From Planctomyces sp. SH-PL62 (GTDB lineage Bacteria > Planctomycetota > Planctomycetia > Planctomycetales > Planctomycetaceae), in NCBI GenBank assembly GCA_945893045.1, contig CAMDEA010000080.1, positions 1 through 37,038 of the forward strand: DNA of 37,038 bases, written 5' to 3'. The notes under the pieces were generated by a model. It was not told where the DNA came from. It did no database searches and worked only from the letters and a program-made list of their open reading frames with translations. Every line of letters starts with the position of its first letter. The first letter of the stretch is position 1. The position numbers were made by a program, and so were the translations under genes. Shown one piece after another: positions 1 through 6,665 of this stretch.

Positions 1-377
1 TGTGCTCCGAAGATCTCCATGTCCGTCGGAATGGCTCCCGGCCCGAAGCAGACATTGAGTCGCCCGTGCGACAGGTGATCGAGAAACGCCAGCCGGCCAG
101 CGACATGCACCGGATGGTGGTACTGCAAACAAACCGGAGCCGGCCCGACTCGAATGCGTTTCGTCAGGCCGAGCACTTTCGCCAGAAAGATTTCCGGCAT
201 AACGATGTTCTCGACGCTCGAAGAATGGTGCTCGCCGACCCAGAAGTCATCGAATCCGAGCTCTTCGCACTTCACGGCCAGTTCGAGGTCTTCGTCGATG
301 CACTGAGCCAACGGCTTCGCGGGATCGTGGATCGGCATCACGAACATCCCTAGTCGCAGTGGTTGAACGTCGGTCAT
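1..377 (-). CDS. LLM class flavin-dependent oxidoreductase, 3' end outside window
   Basis: This is the first 125 codons of a bacterial luciferase-like (LLM) flavin monooxygenase; the rest lies beyond base 1. The translation reads MTDVQPLRLGMFVMPIHD, then a GFDDFWVGEHH segment, IVMPEIFLAKVLG, RIRVGPAPVCLQYHHP and GRLAFLDHLSHGRLNVCFG, which is the typical N-terminal half of the luciferase TIM barrel. Members use reduced FMN and O2 to oxygenate small substrates in the cytoplasm. It is clearly paralogous to the complete gene at 4014-5126: most residues match throughout the shared part. It is divergent from the GntR gene with about 110 bp between the starts, so that regulator may control it. The substrate cannot be told. 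Confidence 0.9.
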   Translation of the reverse strand, partial: MTDVQPLRLGMFVMPIHDPAKPLAQCIDEDLELAVKCEELGFDDFWVGEHHSSSVENIVMPEIFLAKVLGLTKRIRVGPAPVCLQYHHPVHVAGRLAFLDHLSHGRLNVCFGPGAIPTDMEIFGA

Positions 378-450
378 GGTTTCTTCCTAACGTGGGCGTC
401 GCCCGAACCCGAAGTGTTGACGGCAGGTTGCCGGGCCACTATCTTGCGAA

Positions 451-466
451 CAATGTGCGAACATTG
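451..466. promoter_or_regulatory. candidate operator in the LLM/GntR divergent promoter
   Basis: The sequence CAATGT-GCGA-ACATTG is a perfect 6+4+6 inverted repeat, overlapping two direct copies of TGCGAACA spaced 12 bp apart. It lies between the divergent flavin monooxygenase start (377) and the GntR start (GTG 487). FCD-type GntR proteins usually bind short inverted repeats in their own control region. That this is the operator is inference from position and symmetry. Confidence 0.35.
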
Positions 467-473
467 CAATGTC

Positions 474-480
474 AAGGGAG
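474..480 (+). promoter_or_regulatory. ribosome binding site that favours GTG 487
   Basis: AAGGGAG stands 6 nt upstream of GTG 487. The upstream ATG at 469 has no such motif and sits on top of the candidate operator, so GTG 487 is the better start of the GntR gene. Confidence 0.55.
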
Positions 481-486
481 ACGCTT

Positions 487-1158
487 GTGCCGAAGACATT
501 CGTGGAAGGTGAAGAAACGCTGGCCCGGCAGGCACATCGCCGTGTGCGGCAGCGGATCATTGAAGGACGGCTTCTACCGGGCCAGCGCCTGCCGCTTCGC
601 CCGCTCGCGACCGAACTGGGCATGAGCATGGCTCCCGTCGGCGAAGCGCTGCGGGAGCTGGCGCGGGAAGGTCTGCTCGAAACGGAACCAGGTTGGGGTG
701 CTCGTGTTCGACGATTGGACTCGGACTCGCTGCGCAACCAGCACATTCTCCGAACGGCTCTGGAGTGCGAGGCCGTGCGCCAATGCGCCGCTCGTGTTAC
801 CGACTCTCAATTACAGGAATTGACGACGCTGGCCGACGAACTGGACGGGCTGATCGACTCCCACGGCGACTGGAAACAAGTTTCGGAATTCGATTCGCGG
901 TTTCATCTGCGAATCGCCCAGCTCTCTGGGGTGCGGATTCTCGTCGATTCACTGCGAACCAATCAGCTTGTGCGGATTCTGGCTCGTGGCGGCGCAATCG
1001 CTCGGCACCTGGAACGGCCGCCTCACCAGCACCTGCTGCTGCTCGATGCGATCCGCACTCGCGAGCCGGATGTTGCCGAGCGAGCGATGCGCGAGCACTG
1101 CCAGCGGTCGATGGAACTGCAACTGGCCCACCTGACCATCCTTGCACTGGAGACGTAA
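487..1158 (+). CDS. GntR family regulator with FCD ligand-binding domain
   Basis: This is a cytoplasmic DNA-binding regulator of the FadR subfamily, 223 residues from GTG 487 (229 from ATG 469). Residues about 10-75 form the winged helix: LARQAHRRVRQRIIEGRLLPG, then LATELGMSMAPVGEALRELA as recognition helix and the GLLETEPGWGARVRRL wing. Residues about 85-215 match the all-helical FCD domain, with the expected D and H residues in EFDSRFHLRIA and H in AMREHCQRSMEL that usually bind a metal and a carboxylate ligand. Its TAA touches the ATG of the DUF1501 gene, so the two are probably translationally coupled. It likely controls the nearby catabolic genes; the effector is unknown. Confidence 0.92.
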   Translation: MPKTFVEGEETLARQAHRRVRQRIIEGRLLPGQRLPLRPLATELGMSMAPVGEALRELAREGLLETEPGWGARVRRLDSDSLRNQHILRTALECEAVRQCAARVTDSQLQELTTLADELDGLIDSHGDWKQVSEFDSRFHLRIAQLSGVRILVDSLRTNQLVRILARGGAIARHLERPPHQHLLLLDAIRTREPDVAERAMREHCQRSMELQLAHLTILALET

Positions 1159-2721
1159 ATGGACAAGCTCGTCAGCAACGTCATCCGCGACTCGACGCCC
1201 AAGGGTCATGCCGAGCCGGCGCGCGAGTCCGTGCGTTCCGTGAATGCCGGGGCCAGTATTGATCGGCGGAGGTTTTTGCAGGCCAGCGGCACAGGGTTGT
1301 TGGGCCTCGGGGCAACAGGTCTTTGCCCAACGTCATCGGTACAAGCCGACACGGCGGCCAGCCCCATGTCGCCAACATTCGGACGCGCAAAGTCCGTCGT
1401 CATCCTCTATCTCTATGGCGCGCCTAGTCAAATGGACACACTGGACCCCAAGCCCGACGCGCCGCTGGAACGGCGCGGCGAATTCAAAACCATCTCCACC
1501 AGCCTGCCGGGTATTGCCGCCTGCGAACTCCTGCCGAACATCGCTCGCAATCTGCACCGCGTGGCCTTGGTTCGCTCGATGACCCATACGTCCAACAATC
1601 ATGCCGTCTCCGTGGCCTTGTCGGCGCTTTCAAAGTCGGAGCCGGCTTTCGAGGGCAACCGCAACGATCCCCGACGCCAGCCTTACATCGGTTCGGCGCT
1701 GGAATACCTTTGGAAACAACAGGGGATCAGCATGACGGCCAGCGGCATTCCGGTGAACATGGTTCTGCCGTGGGCTTTGAATGGCAAGACCGATCCCGGT
1801 CGCTGGCAGCCCGACGCTGCCTGGCTGGGAATGGCCTACAATCCGGTCATTCCTCAGTTCGCCGGCGGCGGCTCCCTGGAAGTCGGATCGCCGTCCATCA
1901 AAGGGGCGACGCCGATTCTGACCCGGTTCGATCCCTGGGATGGTGTCACGTCCGAGACCACCTTCCGCGTCGAGGGAGCCGAACTCAGAGATGGCAAAAC
2001 CCTGGCGGACTTCGCCGGTCGGCGGGCACTGCTGGAATCGGTTGACTCCCGACGAGGGGATTTCGGTGCGCCGGGGAAAGGATTCGACCAGTACAGGGAT
2101 CTGGCCTTTGCCATGATTGCCAACCCGAAGGTGGCGCACGCCTTGGACGTCACCAGGGAGCCTGACCGGATCCGCGACCGATACGGTCGGACATTGTTTG
2201 GGCAGTCCGCGTTGACCGCCCGCCGGCTCATCGAGTCGGGCGTCAAAATGATCACGGTCTTCTGGGACACCTGGACGGACAACAATGCCGCTTGGGACAC
2301 GCATCACAACCATCACCCGCGGTTGAAGGACGGACTTTGTCCCAAACTCGATCAGATCCTGCCGGCTTTTTTGGACGACATGCAGCAGCGCGGACTGTTG
2401 GACGAGACGCTGGTCATGGTGATTAGCGAGCATGGCCGGACGCCGACGATCGCGAACTCGCCCGGCGGCGGTCGCGAGCATTGGGCGGGCGCTTACTGGG
2501 GAATGTTCTTCGGGGCGGGGATCAAGACAGGCCAGGTGATCGGTGCCACGGACAACCAGGGCGGTTATCCCGTCAGTTGCCCCACCGATCCAAAGGACAT
2601 CTTGGCGACCATGTATCATCTGCTGGGTTTCGATCCCCACCAGACCACCATCCCGGACCGACTCGGTCGCCCCGAGCATTTGATCCCCCACGGAGACGTG
2701 GTCCACAGGTTGTTGCTGTAG
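1159..2721 (+). CDS. DUF1501 domain-containing exported protein
   Basis: This 520-residue protein has a long N-terminus with the Tat motif DRRRFLQASGTGLLGLGA at about residues 35-52, so it is probably exported folded. The rest is the DUF1501 fold, a sulfatase/alkaline-phosphatase relative very common in planctomycetes: SVVILYLYGAPSQMDTLDPKPDAP, the RDRYGRTLFGQSALTARRLIE block, WDTHHNHH and VMVISEHGRTPTI, which carry the putative metal ligands. The biochemical role of the family is not established. The ATG directly follows the TAA of the GntR gene, with GGAG about 6 nt upstream inside that gene. DUF1501 genes usually pair with DUF1549/DUF1553 genes; pairing with a GntR gene is unusual. It ends convergent with the Ldh-like gene. 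Confidence 0.92.
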   Translation: MDKLVSNVIRDSTPKGHAEPARESVRSVNAGASIDRRRFLQASGTGLLGLGATGLCPTSSVQADTAASPMSPTFGRAKSVVILYLYGAPSQMDTLDPKPDAPLERRGEFKTISTSLPGIAACELLPNIARNLHRVALVRSMTHTSNNHAVSVALSALSKSEPAFEGNRNDPRRQPYIGSALEYLWKQQGISMTASGIPVNMVLPWALNGKTDPGRWQPDAAWLGMAYNPVIPQFAGGGSLEVGSPSIKGATPILTRFDPWDGVTSETTFRVEGAELRDGKTLADFAGRRALLESVDSRRGDFGAPGKGFDQYRDLAFAMIANPKVAHALDVTREPDRIRDRYGRTLFGQSALTARRLIESGVKMITVFWDTWTDNNAAWDTHHNHHPRLKDGLCPKLDQILPAFLDDMQQRGLLDETLVMVISEHGRTPTIANSPGGGREHWAGAYWGMFFGAGIKTGQVIGATDNQGGYPVSCPTDPKDILATMYHLLGFDPHQTTIPDRLGRPEHLIPHGDVVHRLLL

Positions 2722-2758
2722 ACTTCATAATGCCGCCTGGCTCGCCAAATCCGCATGG

Positions 2759-3805
2759 TCAGCCGACGTTGAATTCCACCCGTAGCCGTTCTGCCTGATC
2801 CCTCATTTCTGTCAGCGTGGCATCGTCGATGGGGATGCCATCCCGCTCTCGTTTTCTCAACGTGCGGAATTCCAGTTCACCCGGAACCAGGACTTCTTCA
2901 AACCCCGGCGCGGGCCGAGACGATTTCATGTACGCGACCGTTTCGTCCATCAGCCGCCGGAACTCGGCGAGCGGACAAAACGCCGACGGATCGATCACGA
3001 TGAAACAGACGCCGTTCCCGAACACTTCTTTGTCTTGCGAACTGATCCCCGCCAGCGCACTGCCGAGAATCTCGACGAGCAGGCTCAGCGCGAATCCCTT
3101 GTGCCCCGCGCTGCCCCCCAGCGGCAAGATGCCTCCGCGTGGCGGACCGTAAAACGCATTCGGATCGTTCGTCGGCTGGCCGTTCGCATCGAGAATCCAG
3201 CCGTCGTGTACTGGCCGCCCTTCGTTACGAGCGAACCGAATCTTCCCTTCCGGCGCGACTGACGTCGAAAAGTCCGCGACGATCGGATCGCCGCCGGTCG
3301 GCACCGCGTACGCAATCGGGTTGGTTCCCAATCGCCCGTCGCGACCGCCGAACGGCAGAACATCGTGACCATAGATCGGAGAATTGCAGGTCGCCAACGC
3401 GAGCAGACCCTGATCGGCGGCGATCTGCACCCAGGCTCCCAGCCGTCCGACATGATTGCAGCGTCGCGTGGTGATGCACGCGGTCTTTTGCTCGCGTGCG
3501 ATCGCGACACCGACCTCGATGGAGTGTCTCGCGCCAACGGCTCCGAATCCACGTCCGCAATCCACGACGGCCGTCGTGGGACTGGTGCGATCAACCGTCA
3601 GCTCACCGCGCGGCACGATGAATCCGTTGGCGAGGAACCCCAGGTACTCAGGTATCCGCAGCACGCCGTGCGAGTCATGCCCCATCAAGCTGCTGGTGAT
3701 CAGCGATTCGGAGGCGATACGGGACTCCGTTTCGCCGGCTCCGGCGGCGACGAAGAGTTTGGTCCCGATGTTCGCGATCTCACTGGCGGGAAACAGACGG
3801 CTCAT
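2759..3805 (-). CDS. Ldh family NAD(P)H-dependent oxidoreductase (malate/sulfolactate/ureidoglycolate dehydrogenase type)
   Basis: The 348-residue protein starts at ATG 3805 (AGAGGA upstream); the open frame continues further upstream only through repeat DNA. It matches the Ldh2/YlbC/YiaK family, which is unrelated to classical lactate dehydrogenase and reduces or oxidises alpha-hydroxy acids with NAD(P)H. Visible hallmarks are MGHDSHGVLRIPEYL near residue 45 with the catalytic His, LGTNPIAYAVPT in the middle, ADFSTSVAPEGKI, and GGILPLGGSAGHKGFALSLLVEILG. The length is typical. It is downstream of, and in line with, the flavin monooxygenase at 4014-5126, separated by a repeat-filled 208 bp gap. 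The substrate is not determinable. Confidence 0.93.
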   Translation of the reverse strand: MSRLFPASEIANIGTKLFVAAGAGETESRIASESLITSSLMGHDSHGVLRIPEYLGFLANGFIVPRGELTVDRTSPTTAVVDCGRGFGAVGARHSIEVGVAIAREQKTACITTRRCNHVGRLGAWVQIAADQGLLALATCNSPIYGHDVLPFGGRDGRLGTNPIAYAVPTGGDPIVADFSTSVAPEGKIRFARNEGRPVHDGWILDANGQPTNDPNAFYGPPRGGILPLGGSAGHKGFALSLLVEILGSALAGISSQDKEVFGNGVCFIVIDPSAFCPLAEFRRLMDETVAYMKSSRPAPGFEEVLVPGELEFRTLRKRERDGIPIDDATLTEMRDQAERLRVEFNVG

Positions 3806-3875
3806 GTGTCGTTCATCCTCTCTGCGACCGGGGCAGAGTCCTCGGCCGTCAGTCGAGCGATCAACTTTCGGAGTG

Positions 3876-3987
3876 ATTGCAAATTGCGAATTGCAAATTG
3901 CGAATTGCGAATTGCGAATTGCAAATTGCAATGACGGAGCTTGTTCGCCAATTTGAAATTTGCAATTCGCAATTTGCATTTTGCAAT
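3876..3987. repeat. inverted heptamer array, unit RAATTGC
   Basis: Positions 3881-3929 are seven head-to-tail copies of AAATTGC or GAATTGC. After a gap of about 20 bp, 3949-3987 holds about five and a half imperfect copies in reverse complement (CAATTTG, CAATTCG and variants). The two arms would form a long AT-rich hairpin. The array fills the gap between the Ldh-like start and the monooxygenase stop. Together with the loci at 7043, 26350 and 33393 it makes a class that shares the 7-bp period rather than the sequence. Confidence 0.9.
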
Positions 3988-4013
3988 GGTTGCTCTTCCG
4001 CCGCGGTCGGTTT

Positions 4014-5126
4014 TCAAGCGGTCACGCCGCAGACGGCCCGATTGAGTGCCGGCATCAGTTCTTTGGCGAACAATTCCATGCTGTGGACCCAGCTCGCCTT
4101 GTCGTCCCAGTCGTAGCTCATCAAGACCAGCGTCCCAAACGTGCCAGTCTCTTCGATCAGTTGCAGTAGCCGACGCAGGACTTCATCGACGTCGCCCGCG
4201 ATGATCTGCTCGGTCATCAGGAAGTCGAGGTTGCACTCGGAGTTCGGCATGTCGAGATCGCGTTTGTAGATTCGCCGGCCGAGTCCCTTGTCGAACAGCC
4301 CGCCGATGTACTCGTAATTCTGACCGAGGGAATTCGAGCGTGCTCTGGCGACCGCTTCTTTGGTCGTGTCGGCCAGGAAGATGGATCGCGTGACTTTGAA
4401 GTCCGAACGCTGCGGGATTCGACCGGCGGCCTGCGCCGCGTTCGCGTACGTCTGCCACATGTCCGCCACGACGTTGCCAGTCACGAGGCAGTGCGCGAAC
4501 GGCTGATAGCCACGCTGCCCGGCAAACTTCATGCTGAACGAGTCGCGGCTCATGGCCGGCATCGCGATCGGCGGATGTGGCTGCTGAAACGGACGATGAA
4601 TGAACCCGATCAGACATTCTTGATCGACGTTGTCCCGCAGTTTGAATTGCCAGAATCGTCCGTTGTGCTCGTACGGCGGATCGGTGGACCACAATTTGAG
4701 GATCACGTCGATCGCTTCCAGCGCCATCGCTCCGCCGTCCTTCGGATCGACTCCGTACAGTTCCTGGTCCGCGGTCACGCTGCCGTTGCCGAAGCACAGA
4801 TTGAGACGACCCTTGGCGAGGTGATCCAGAAACGCCAGCCGGCTGGCAACGTGCGCCGGGTGATGCTGATTCAGACAGACGGGAGCCGGTCCGAGCCGGA
4901 TGCGGCTCGTTTCGCCGAGCGCTCGCGCGATGAAGATTTCGGGCATCACGATGGTTTCGTACTTCATCGTGTGATGCTCGCCGATCCAGAACTCTTTGAA
5001 GCCGAGTTCTTCGGCCAGCACGATGAGTTCCAGATCCTCGTCGTACCCTTGCGAGAGCGGTTTGTCGGGAGCGTGAAACGGCATGATGAACATGCCGTAG
5101 TCGATCTGCGAAACGCGGTCAGTCAT
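4014..5126 (-). CDS. LLM class flavin-dependent oxidoreductase
   Basis: This is a complete 370-residue bacterial luciferase-like monooxygenase, a usual length for the family. Seen in order: the N-terminal strand DYGMFIMPFHAP, GFKEFWIGEHHTM, IVMPEIFIARALG, RLAFLDHLAKGRLNLCFGNGS, the substrate-side block FRQ-type segment around HRPFQQPHPPIAMPA, and VTRSIFLADTTKEAVARARS near residue 250. The family uses FMNH2 and O2 for cytoplasmic oxygenations, for example ring or C-S cleavage. It is a paralogue of the truncated gene at 1-377. It lies between the Ldh-like gene and the cyclase-family gene on the same strand, which suggests a shared catabolic route. A repeat element of 162 bp sits just upstream of its start. 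Confidence 0.95.
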   Translation of the reverse strand: MTDRVSQIDYGMFIMPFHAPDKPLSQGYDEDLELIVLAEELGFKEFWIGEHHTMKYETIVMPEIFIARALGETSRIRLGPAPVCLNQHHPAHVASRLAFLDHLAKGRLNLCFGNGSVTADQELYGVDPKDGGAMALEAIDVILKLWSTDPPYEHNGRFWQFKLRDNVDQECLIGFIHRPFQQPHPPIAMPAMSRDSFSMKFAGQRGYQPFAHCLVTGNVVADMWQTYANAAQAAGRIPQRSDFKVTRSIFLADTTKEAVARARSNSLGQNYEYIGGLFDKGLGRRIYKRDLDMPNSECNLDFLMTEQIIAGDVDEVLRRLLQLIEETGTFGTLVLMSYDWDDKASWVHSMELFAKELMPALNRAVCGVTA

Positions 5127-5150
5127 GTGGTGGCTCCGTTGGTTTTCTCC

Positions 5151-5312
5151 TGGAGTGCTGCGGCTTGACGCAGCCCTCCATTCAGTTGGAATGACGACTC
5201 TGAACTCTGAAAAAGCGACCGTCGATCAACTGAGTTTCATTAGGACGGTTTCTGGAATTCGAGAGCCGCTATTTCAAATGAATGGAGGGCGGTGTCGAGC
5301 CACCGCACTCCA
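5151..5312. repeat. long palindromic element, about 36-bp arms
   Basis: The left arm at 5151-5187 begins TGGAGTGCTGCGGCTTGAC and ends CCTCCATTCAGTT. The right arm at 5277-5312 is its reverse complement with about six mismatches. Each arm also contains its own small hairpin (GCTGCGGCTTGACGCAGC). The core is about 90 bp with no reading frame of note. The right end is 3 bp from the stop of the cyclase-family gene and the left end is 24 bp upstream of the monooxygenase start. Confidence 0.85.
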
Positions 5313-5315
5313 GGG

Positions 5316-6323
5316 TTACCGAATGGCGATCGGGTTGCCGGGCGATCCAGTGGCTCCCTTCAGACGCAGGGGACTGAAGACGAAGCAGAACTCATGCACG
5401 CCCTCGGCGGCGAGGAGTTCAAGATCGAGATTCTCCAGGTGATACACGCCGTTTCGCGTCAGGTTCCATTGATGCACGGGGAACGCCATTTCCTTGTCTT
5501 CGGGCGGGACCGCCTCGATGGCCCAGGTGTCGGCTCCAATCATCGACACCTTGCGGTCGGTCAGAAACTTCGCGGCGGCGAGACCAATGCCTGGCTCGCC
5601 TTCTCCGTAGACGGCGTTGTCCTTCATCCACAACTTGCCGTGGCCCGTGCGAATCAGCACGACATCGCCAATCCGGATTTCGAGTTTGTGTTGTTCCAGA
5701 CATGCCTGCAATTCGTCCGGCGAGATGACATATCCATTTGGCAACCGATCGGCCTTCCGCAGTCCGCACACGTCGAGCAGAACTCCGCGAGTGAAGAACA
5801 CGCCGACGTTCTCGACACCGAGTTTCTTCAGACCGTACGGATCACCGAAATCGGACAGCTTGTTGCCGTTGTAGAAGATGTCCTCGCTCCCGACGCGCAC
5901 GCCGACATGCCCCAGTCCATCAAACTGAGTCCCGACTTGGCCGATCTCTCCGCTGACCAGTTCATCGTTCGAGACGATCTGATTTTTTCCCGTCGGCAAC
6001 CCCGTCGGCAGACCGGGAATCGTCAGGCTGAAGTGCCGCTTGCCGGGGATCGGCATGCCATGCTCGTACAGACGTCCGAGCTGAAAGATGCGTCCCTCTT
6101 TGATGAGCTGCGCCGATTGGACCACCTTCTGCGGCGTGATCCGGTTCGTCGCTCCGCGCTGGTCATCGGCTCCAAATTCGGAAGGCCACCAGCGCTCGCC
6201 AATCGGTGTTTCCGGAGCCTTCTTCGATTCGCCGATGGCCCACGAGGAAAGGCTCACCAGCGCCGCCCCCACGACAATTCCCAGAGCCGTATTCCACCAA
6301 CCCGCTGTGCGAAAGGAATTCAT
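5316..6323 (-). CDS. cyclase family protein (kynurenine formamidase-like), membrane-anchored or exported
   Basis: The 335-residue protein starts at ATG 6323, with AGGAG 9 nt upstream; an upstream ATG at 6377 lacks one. Residues 1-34 have a hydrophobic stretch (LGIVVGAALVSLSSWAIG) that is a signal peptide or anchor, unusual for this mostly cytoplasmic family. The remainder matches PF04199 metal-dependent hydrolases that open cyclic amides or N-formyl compounds. The signature reads GQVGTQFDGLGHV, so it belongs to the variant with Gln at positions where the classical HxGTHxDxPxH motif has His; the Asp and last His remain. DDQRGATNRITP near residue 53 is also typical. It is followed by the monooxygenase on the same strand, so the two may act on one substrate. 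Confidence 0.9.
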   Translation of the reverse strand: MNSFRTAGWWNTALGIVVGAALVSLSSWAIGESKKAPETPIGERWWPSEFGADDQRGATNRITPQKVVQSAQLIKEGRIFQLGRLYEHGMPIPGKRHFSLTIPGLPTGLPTGKNQIVSNDELVSGEIGQVGTQFDGLGHVGVRVGSEDIFYNGNKLSDFGDPYGLKKLGVENVGVFFTRGVLLDVCGLRKADRLPNGYVISPDELQACLEQHKLEIRIGDVVLIRTGHGKLWMKDNAVYGEGEPGIGLAAAKFLTDRKVSMIGADTWAIEAVPPEDKEMAFPVHQWNLTRNGVYHLENLDLELLAAEGVHEFCFVFSPLRLKGATGSPGNPIAIR

Positions 6324-6490
6324 GCTGACGGTCTCCTGCGATGGAAGTTTTCTTGGTTCAAGTCGCCGATGGCTCAAATGCTACCGGTGCTCAATCGGAT
6401 GATCTACCTGTCGGAAAGACCGCAAGCCTCTTGATGAGCCACCCCGCGCGTGAAGTCGCCCGGCTTTTCGGAGAACATCTAACCGAATGA

Positions 6491-6570
6491 ATGGAATTCG
6501 CGTGTTCGAATGCGAGTCGCAGGAGCGACTCGCCTACGTAGTTCAGTCGCTCCTGCGACTGAGATTCCAT
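6491..6570. repeat. palindromic element with perfect 16-bp inner arms
   Basis: AGTCGCAGGAGCGACT at 6515-6530 and its exact reverse complement at 6545-6560 flank a 14-bp spacer. Outer arms ATGGAAT (6491-6497) and ATTCCAT (6564-6570) are also inverted. Each inner arm is itself close to a palindrome. This is the only structure I see in the 342-bp gap 6324-6665 between the giant TPR gene's stop and the cyclase start; a promoter for the cyclase gene may be in the rest but none is clear. Confidence 0.85.
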
Positions 6571-6665
6571 TGTGTGTGACGCTTTAAGAAGCCGGGCTTC
6601 TGGGTCTTCTGGCTGCTGTCGGCACGTAGTTTTCAATTGAAGACCGTATCAGACCTGCATGCCAT

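Noticed and set aside
1630..2706. A 358-codon minus-strand open frame
   Set aside because: It lies wholly antisense to the DUF1501 gene, shows no family features, and is explained by high GC at third positions.
3806..3979. An N-terminal extension of the Ldh-like protein by 58 residues
   Set aside because: That segment is encoded by heptamer repeats and has no ribosome binding site, while ATG 3805 has one and gives the normal family length.
3876..3987. A CRISPR-like array
   Set aside because: The units are 7 bp with no spacers and are in inverted arms, and no cas gene is near.
5292..6434. A 380-codon plus-strand open frame
   Set aside because: It is antisense to the cyclase-family gene, which has clear domain motifs and a Shine-Dalgarno sequence; the antisense product has none.
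6391..6636. An 81-codon minus-strand open frame in the gap before the giant TPR gene
   Set aside because: It runs through the palindromic element at 6491-6570 and has no supported start or recognisable sequence.
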